From NCBI GenBank assembly GCA_013697395.1, contig JACCWY010000006.1, positions 1 to 10,398 of the forward strand: a stretch of DNA of 10,398 bases, read 5' to 3'. Shown in pieces: positions 6,414-10,398 of the stretch. Position 1 is the first letter of the stretch, and each line of letters starts with the position of its first letter. The notes below the pieces were generated by a model. That model was given only the letters and a program-made list of their open reading frames with translations, ran no database searches and was not told where the DNA came from. This DNA comes from Chloroflexota bacterium. Lineage in GTDB: Bacteria > Chloroflexota > Limnocylindria > QHBO01. The position numbers were made by a program, and so were the translations under genes.

Positions 6414-7183
6414 TGAGGATGATTCGAACTGAGCTGATCCTCGAGGTTCGCGATGTGTCGCGGTCGTTCGGTGGCTTCACGGCGGTGGACGGTGTGAGCT
6501 TCACCGTTGCCGCCGGCGAGCAGCGGGCGATCATCGGGCCGAACGGTGCCGGCAAGACAACCCTCTTCAACCTGCTCACCGGTCTGCTGCGTGCCGATGC
6601 CGGTAGCGTCCTGCTGGGCGAGAGGGAGCTGATCGGCCTGCCGCCCCACCGCATCGCGTCGGCGGGCGTGTCGCGCGCGTTCCAGACGACGAGCATCTTT
6701 CCCCGCCTGTCCGTGCGCCAGAACGTCCAGGTCGCGCTCCTCGCCGCAGCCGGCTTGACGAGACGCGTCTGGGGGGATGGCTGGTCGCAGAAACGCGACG
6801 AGGCGGAGCGCATTCTCGAGGAGGTCGGGCTGGGGACGAATGCCGATCAACCCGCCTCGATGCTCTCCCACGGCGACCAGCGGGCCATCGAGCTGGCTCT
6901 GGCGCTCGCGCACCGCCCGCAGCTGCTCATCCTGGACGAGCCGACCGCCGGTATGGCACCCGCCGAGACGGCGGCGACGATGGCTCTCATCCGCAGGGTC
7001 GTCGCCGAGCGCAGCATGACGCTCCTCTTCTCGGAACATGACATGGAGGTCGTCTTCGGGACGGCCGATCGGATCACGGTCATGCACCAGGGAAGAGTGC
7101 TGACGGAAGGGACCCCGGCCGACGTTCGTGGCGACGCACGCGTGCAAGAGGTCTACCTGGGGACGGCCGATGTTGCGAGTTGA
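6413..7183 (+). CDS. livG: LivG-type ABC transporter ATP-binding protein
   Basis: This 256-residue cytoplasmic ATPase powers the LivHM channel. It starts at ATG 6413-6415, overlapping the LivM stop by one base (TGATG). Visible motifs are Walker A GPNGAGKT (42-49), Q-loop Gln91 in SRAFQTTSIFPRLSV, signature LSHGDQR (151-157), Walker B LLILDEP (171-177) with catalytic Glu176, and switch His209 (LLFSEHDME). The signature has His-Gly-Asp where many ABC proteins read Ser-Gly-Gly, a variant common in LivG. The C-terminal GTPADVRGDARVQEVYLG helix is the usual Liv-family ending that docks with the permease. The 3' end overlaps LivF by 14 nt. Confidence 0.93.
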   Translation: MRMIRTELILEVRDVSRSFGGFTAVDGVSFTVAAGEQRAIIGPNGAGKTTLFNLLTGLLRADAGSVLLGERELIGLPPHRIASAGVSRAFQTTSIFPRLSVRQNVQVALLAAAGLTRRVWGDGWSQKRDEAERILEEVGLGTNADQPASMLSHGDQRAIELALALAHRPQLLILDEPTAGMAPAETAATMALIRRVVAERSMTLLFSEHDMEVVFGTADRITVMHQGRVLTEGTPADVRGDARVQEVYLGTADVAS

Positions 7184-7862
7184 GGGGCTCAACGGCTACT
7201 ACGGCGCGAGCCATGTCCTGTTCGATGTCGACCTGCACGTGGCGCCTGGCGAAGTCGTGGCGCTCCTCGGCCGCAACGGCGCGGGAAAGACGACCACGAT
7301 GGCGTCGATCATCGGCTTCCTTCGCCATCGGTCGGGGAGCATCTCCATCGATGGTCGGCAGCTCGACCACCTCGCGCCGCACAAGCGCATCCGCGCGGGG
7401 CTTGGGTTTGTTCCGCAGAGCGGCCGCCCCTTCCGCGGCCTGAGCGTTCGCGAGAACCTGGAGATCGTGCGCGGCCGTACCATGACCGCGGGGTGGAGCG
7501 TGAATCAGGTCTTCGAGGTCTTCCCGGCGCTGCGCGAGATCGCAGCCCGCGATGCGGGCCTCCTCTCGGGCGGGCAGCGCCAGATGCTCGCCGTGGCCCG
7601 CGCGCTGATGGCGAATCCCTCGATCATGCTCCTGGACGAGCCGACCGAGGGCCTGGCGCCGGTCATCGTGCAGACGGTCGGCGCGCTGGTGCGACGCCTC
7701 CGCGACGAGGGCATCGGAGTCCTGCTCGCCGAGCAGAATCAGCGGTTCGCCCTGGCAGTGTCCGACCGAGGATACCTGATGGAGAAAGGACGGATTCAGC
7801 ACGAGGCGCCGGCTGCCCAACTCGTTGACAGCGAGGAGATGCGGCGCTACCTGGGGGTCTAG
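7170..7862 (+). CDS. livF: LivF-type ABC transporter ATP-binding protein
   Basis: This 230-residue partner ATPase of LivG has the usual LivF length. I chose ATG 7170-7172 (MLRVEGLNGYYG) because the family begins with this strand and a GGGGA box (7159-7163) lies 6 nt upstream; the open frame reaches back to 7128. Motifs are Walker A GRNGAGKT (34-41), Q-loop Gln83 (GFVPQSGRPF), signature LSGGQRQ (132-138), and Walker B IMLLDEP (152-158) with Glu157. At the switch position the protein has Gln189 (LLAEQN) instead of His, the typical LivF feature. It starts 14 nt inside LivG, suggesting coupled translation, and ends 51 nt before the preferred ICL2 start. Confidence 0.93.
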   Translation: MLRVEGLNGYYGASHVLFDVDLHVAPGEVVALLGRNGAGKTTTMASIIGFLRHRSGSISIDGRQLDHLAPHKRIRAGLGFVPQSGRPFRGLSVRENLEIVRGRTMTAGWSVNQVFEVFPALREIAARDAGLLSGGQRQMLAVARALMANPSIMLLDEPTEGLAPVIVQTVGALVRRLRDEGIGVLLAEQNQRFALAVSDRGYLMEKGRIQHEAPAAQLVDSEEMRRYLGV

Positions 7863-7897
7863 GCCGTGACTCGTAAACCCATCTCTGACGGCGCTAC

Positions 7898-7905
7898 AGG
7901 AGAGG
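7898..7905 (+). promoter_or_regulatory. Ribosome binding site of the ICL2 gene
   Basis: AGGAGAGG ends 8 nt before ATG 7914-7916 and supports that start. The upstream in-frame GTG at 7866 has no clear box and would add 16 residues unrelated to the known N-terminus of the family. Confidence 0.7.
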
Positions 7906-7913
7906 ACGGAATC

Positions 7914-10181
7914 ATGGGGTACATTGAGGACGAGGTCGAAGCGACACGTTGCTGGATGGAGAGCGAACGCTTCGCTGACACCACCCGCCTGTACTCTGCG
8001 CGCCAGGTCGTCGAGCAGCGGGGAACGGTGCTGACGGACTATCCGGTCGCCCGCAACGCAGCCGATCGGTTCTACAGCCGACTGCGAGAGCTGTTCGCGC
8101 GGCGGCAGTCGATCACCACGTTCGGGCCCTACTCGCCCGGGCAGGCGGTGGCCATGAAGCGGGCCGGGATCGAGGCGATCTACCTCGGCGGATGGGCCAC
8201 CTCGGCCAAAGGGTCGGCCAATGAGGATCCCGGCCCGGACCTGGCGAGCTATCCCCTCGGCCAGGTGCCCGACGAGGCCGCGGGACTGGTTCGGGCGCTG
8301 CTGACCGCGGACAGGAACCAGCGCTTCGCCCGCTCGCGGATGACGGAGGCGGAGCGGCAGGCCGCTTCCGAGATTGACTTCCAGCCGTTCATCATCGCCG
8401 ATGCCGATACCGGCCACGGCGGTGATGCCCATGTCCGCAACCTCATCCGGCGCTTCGTCGAGGCTGGCGTGCCCGGCTACCACATCGAGGATCAAAAGCC
8501 TGGCGCGAAGAAGTGCGGACATCAGGGCGGCAAGGTGCTGGTGGCCCAGGACGAGCAGATCAAGCGCCTCAACGCCGCCCGCTTCCAACTCGACGTGATG
8601 GGCGTGCCCGGCCTCATCGTGGCGCGGACCGACGCGGAGGCCGCCAACCTTCTCGACGGCCCGGGGGACGAGCGCGACCAGCCCTACGTCCTGGGGGTGA
8701 CCAATCGCGAGGTGCCCGGCTACAAGGCCGCCTACCTGGCGGTGATGAGACGGTTCCACCAGGCGGGCGTGACCGACATCAACGGCCATCTACTCTACGC
8801 CGTCTCCGACGGCGAGTATGCGGCGGCGGACGACTGGCTCGCGCGGGCCGGCGTGATGGCGGCCATCGGCGATGCCGCCCGAGCACACCTGGCCGATGCG
8901 GGCGCCTCGCCCGAGGAAACGCTCGACACGGTGGCCGATGTCCTCCTCGAGGCCTGGCAGGCCGAGGCCGGATTGTTGACCCTCGGCCAGGCCGTCGCCG
9001 ATATCATGGCCTTCCGGGCCGACGAAGGCATTCAGCTCGAGATGACCGTCGAGGAGTGGCTGTCCTTCGCGGCCACGGCGTCGTGGTACACCGCCCGAGA
9101 GAAGGCCATGAGCATGGGCCTCCGCGTCACCTGGGATCCCGATCGGGCCACGACGCCGGAGGGCTATTACCAGATCCAGGGAGGCATCCCGTACGCCATC
9201 GCCAAGTCGCTCGCTGCGGCGCCCTTCGCCGACATCCTGTGGATGGAGACCAAGACGGCCGACCTGTCCGAGGCGCGGGAGTTCGCCGAGGCGATCCATG
9301 CCGTCTTCCCCGACAAGATGCTCGCCTACAACCTGTCACCCTCGTTCAGTTGGGACACGACCGGCATGACCGATGACGAGATGCGTCGGTTCCCGGAGGA
9401 GCTGGGCAGGCTCGGGTTCGTATTCAACTTCATCACCTACGGCGGCCACCAGATCGATGGCCTGGCCGCCGAGGAATTCACGACCGCGCTCCTCGAGGAC
9501 GGAATGCTGGCCCTCGCCCGGCTCCAGCGGAAGTTCCGGCTGCTGGAGTCGCCCTACCGGACGCCCCAGACCCTGGTGGGTGGTCCGCGTGCCGATGCCG
9601 CCCTGCTGGCTGCTTCCGGCCAGACGGCCACCACCAAGGCAATGGGCGCCGGCTCGACCCAAGTCCAGCACCTCGTTCAGACCGAGGTGCCACCCAAGCT
9701 CCTGGCCGGCTGGCTGGCCAGCTGGGCCGAACACCACGACGTGACCGATGCGCTCCGGGTCTCGCTGCGCCCCCATACGGCGGGCTCGGAGCTGCTGGAG
9801 CTCAGCGTGCTGGATCCGTCCGACGAGAAGCTGGCCAACATCGTCTTTGCCACGATCCAGGATCGCCGCGGCCGTTCAATCCTGTCGGTGCGGGACCAGA
9901 ACACCGACCCGGCGCTTCGGCGCAAGCGTCTGATGACCCTGCTGCACCTGTTCCTCATTCACCGATACGAGGCGGCGTCGGTCCACTATCTGACGCCGAC
10001 CGATGACAATCGCCGCCAGTGCGAGAGCATGTTGAAGCTCGGGATCTTCGAGGCCGTCTATGACGAGGTTGGCGAGATCATCGTGGCCGATGTGAACGCA
10101 GCTGTGATCAGGGCACTGGCCAAGCCGGCCAGCGTCGAACGGGAGCGGCTCATCACCAAGCTACCATCCAGAGACGCATGA
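7914..10181 (+). CDS. aceA: Isocitrate lyase 2 (ICL2-type, long form with C-terminal regulatory domain)
   Basis: This 755-residue cytoplasmic enzyme of the glyoxylate shunt converts isocitrate to succinate and glyoxylate; some homologues also cleave 2-methylisocitrate. The length matches mycobacterial ICL2 (about 766), not the short AceA (about 430). Catalytic features are intact: GGW (92-94), the Mg-binding region ADADTGHGG (162-170), YHIEDQ (189-194), the signature KKCGH (199-203) with catalytic Cys201, ARTDAEAAN (237-245), and NLSPSFSW (473-480). Residue 479 is Ser where E. coli and M. tuberculosis have Asn. Residues about 210-390 include the long helical insertion typical of ICL2. Residues about 612-735 (LRVSLRPHTAGSELLELSV to GEIIVADVN) match the GNAT-like C-terminal domain, which in M. 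tuberculosis ICL2 binds acetyl-CoA or propionyl-CoA and activates the enzyme. It is the last gene of the liv operon, so substrate import and shunt flux are probably co-regulated. Confidence 0.95.
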   Translation: MGYIEDEVEATRCWMESERFADTTRLYSARQVVEQRGTVLTDYPVARNAADRFYSRLRELFARRQSITTFGPYSPGQAVAMKRAGIEAIYLGGWATSAKGSANEDPGPDLASYPLGQVPDEAAGLVRALLTADRNQRFARSRMTEAERQAASEIDFQPFIIADADTGHGGDAHVRNLIRRFVEAGVPGYHIEDQKPGAKKCGHQGGKVLVAQDEQIKRLNAARFQLDVMGVPGLIVARTDAEAANLLDGPGDERDQPYVLGVTNREVPGYKAAYLAVMRRFHQAGVTDINGHLLYAVSDGEYAAADDWLARAGVMAAIGDAARAHLADAGASPEETLDTVADVLLEAWQAEAGLLTLGQAVADIMAFRADEGIQLEMTVEEWLSFAATASWYTAREKAMSMGLRVTWDPDRATTPEGYYQIQGGIPYAIAKSLAAAPFADILWMETKTADLSEAREFAEAIHAVFPDKMLAYNLSPSFSWDTTGMTDDEMRRFPEELGRLGFVFNFITYGGHQIDGLAAEEFTTALLEDGMLALARLQRKFRLLESPYRTPQTLVGGPRADAALLAASGQTATTKAMGAGSTQVQHLVQTEVPPKLLAGWLASWAEHHDVTDALRVSLRPHTAGSELLELSVLDPSDEKLANIVFATIQDRRGRSILSVRDQNTDPALRRKRLMTLLHLFLIHRYEAASVHYLTPTDDNRRQCESMLKLGIFEAVYDEVGEIIVADVNAAVIRALAKPASVERERLITKLPSRDA

Positions 10182-10398
10182 AACCACACGACACCGCCGC
10201 GCCGAGATCGCGTCAGTCCGAGACGCCAATGCACGAGCTTCACGAGCTCGACGCAGGCGCTGATGTTGCGGCCGATGACGAGCCCCGCGGCACCGGCCGC
10301 AAGCGACCGCGCGACGCGCCGGTGGAGCACCGAGCGATCGCCCTGAGGGCCGCCGCCGAGGAGCAAGACCGGAACCGTCGCGTACTCGACGAGCTGAC
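10058..10398 (-). CDS. DhnA/LsrF-family class I aldolase, C-terminal fragment with anomalous tail
   Basis: The gene enters from the right edge on the minus strand, so its start and catalytic lysine are outside the window. The visible part begins QLVEYATVPVLLLGGGPQ and continues through ARSLAAGAAGLVIGRNI, matching the phosphate-binding end of the TIM barrel in DhnA-type class I aldolases (fructose-bisphosphate aldolase, LsrF, AroA'-like). Such enzymes cleave or form sugar phosphates in the cytoplasm; the substrate is unknown. After GRN the family normally has some 16 residues before a 'VVH' helix end, but here only about 9 follow (ISACVELVK, then LVH). The frame then runs on into Arg-rich sequence antisense to the last 124 nt of the ICL2 gene before stopping at 10058. 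One frame shift right after that His (10229) would give HGVSD and a stop at 10213-10215, clear of ICL2. A frameshift, small deletion or real divergence are all possible. Confidence 0.6.
   Translation of the reverse strand, partial: QLVEYATVPVLLLGGGPQGDRSVLHRRVARSLAAGAAGLVIGRNISACVELVKLVHWRLGLTRSRRGGVVWFHASLDGSLVMSRSRSTLAGLASALITAAFTSATMISPTSS

Noticed and set aside
7080..8789. A 569-codon open frame on the minus strand opposite LivF and ICL2
   Set aside because: The plus strand here encodes two unmistakable conserved proteins. The minus frame is rich in His/Arg/Gly/Leu without a recognisable domain, as expected for an antisense shadow in GC-rich DNA.
10182..10212. Terminator after the ICL2 gene
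   Set aside because: The short stretch has no stable inverted repeat or T-run, so I call none.

Overview
The window is GC-rich (by eye about two-thirds G+C) bacterial chromosome with densely packed genes, several GTG starts, overlapping stop/start codons and clear Shine-Dalgarno boxes. The binding protein is a lipoprotein with a low-complexity Ala/Ser/Pro/Gly linker. A PucR-type regulator stands beside it, and the operon contains a mycobacterial-style long isocitrate lyase (ICL2). Together these suggest an actinobacterial or Chloroflexota-like (for example Limnocylindria-type) genome, but the sequence alone does not settle the phylum. I see no insertion sequence, CRISPR array, tRNA, rRNA or phage gene.

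Layout. (1) Positions 1-136 hold the C-terminus of a periplasmic binding protein resembling cobalamin/siderophore-type BtuF proteins. (2) Positions 130-582 (minus) encode a small SRPBCC-fold protein that overlaps the previous gene tail-to-tail by 7 nt. (3) Positions 583-867 are a divergent gap with several inverted repeats, including a TTCG-capped hairpin that has a competing alternative pairing. (4) Positions 868-1812 (plus) encode an extended SDR closely resembling short-chain L-threonine 3-dehydrogenase. (5) Positions 1813-3123 (minus) encode a PucR/CdaR-type regulator whose stop codon abuts the SDR stop with no gap. (6) Positions 3124-3237 are a short divergent control region with a TTGTACAA palindrome. 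(7) Positions 3238-10181 (plus) are a six-gene run: Liv-type binding lipoprotein, LivH and LivM permeases, LivG and LivF ATPases, and ICL2. Four of the junctions overlap or are nearly contiguous. (8) Positions 10058-10398 (minus) hold the tail of a DhnA/LsrF-type class I aldolase that enters from the right edge and has an odd C-terminus.

How the genes may work together. The regulator is divergent from the transporter-ICL2 operon and is its obvious candidate controller. The transporter would import an amino-acid-like or small carboxylate substrate. ICL2 splits isocitrate (in some homologues also 2-methylisocitrate) to succinate and glyoxylate, and in the known mycobacterial enzyme its C-terminal domain senses acetyl-CoA or propionyl-CoA. 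The SDR, if it is a threonine dehydrogenase, would begin a route from threonine to glycine plus acetyl-CoA. A consistent but unproven reading is a catabolic locus that takes up amino acids degraded to acetyl-CoA or propionyl-CoA and provides the anaplerotic shunt in the same transcript. Malate synthase and 2-amino-3-ketobutyrate CoA ligase, which would strengthen this, are not in the window.
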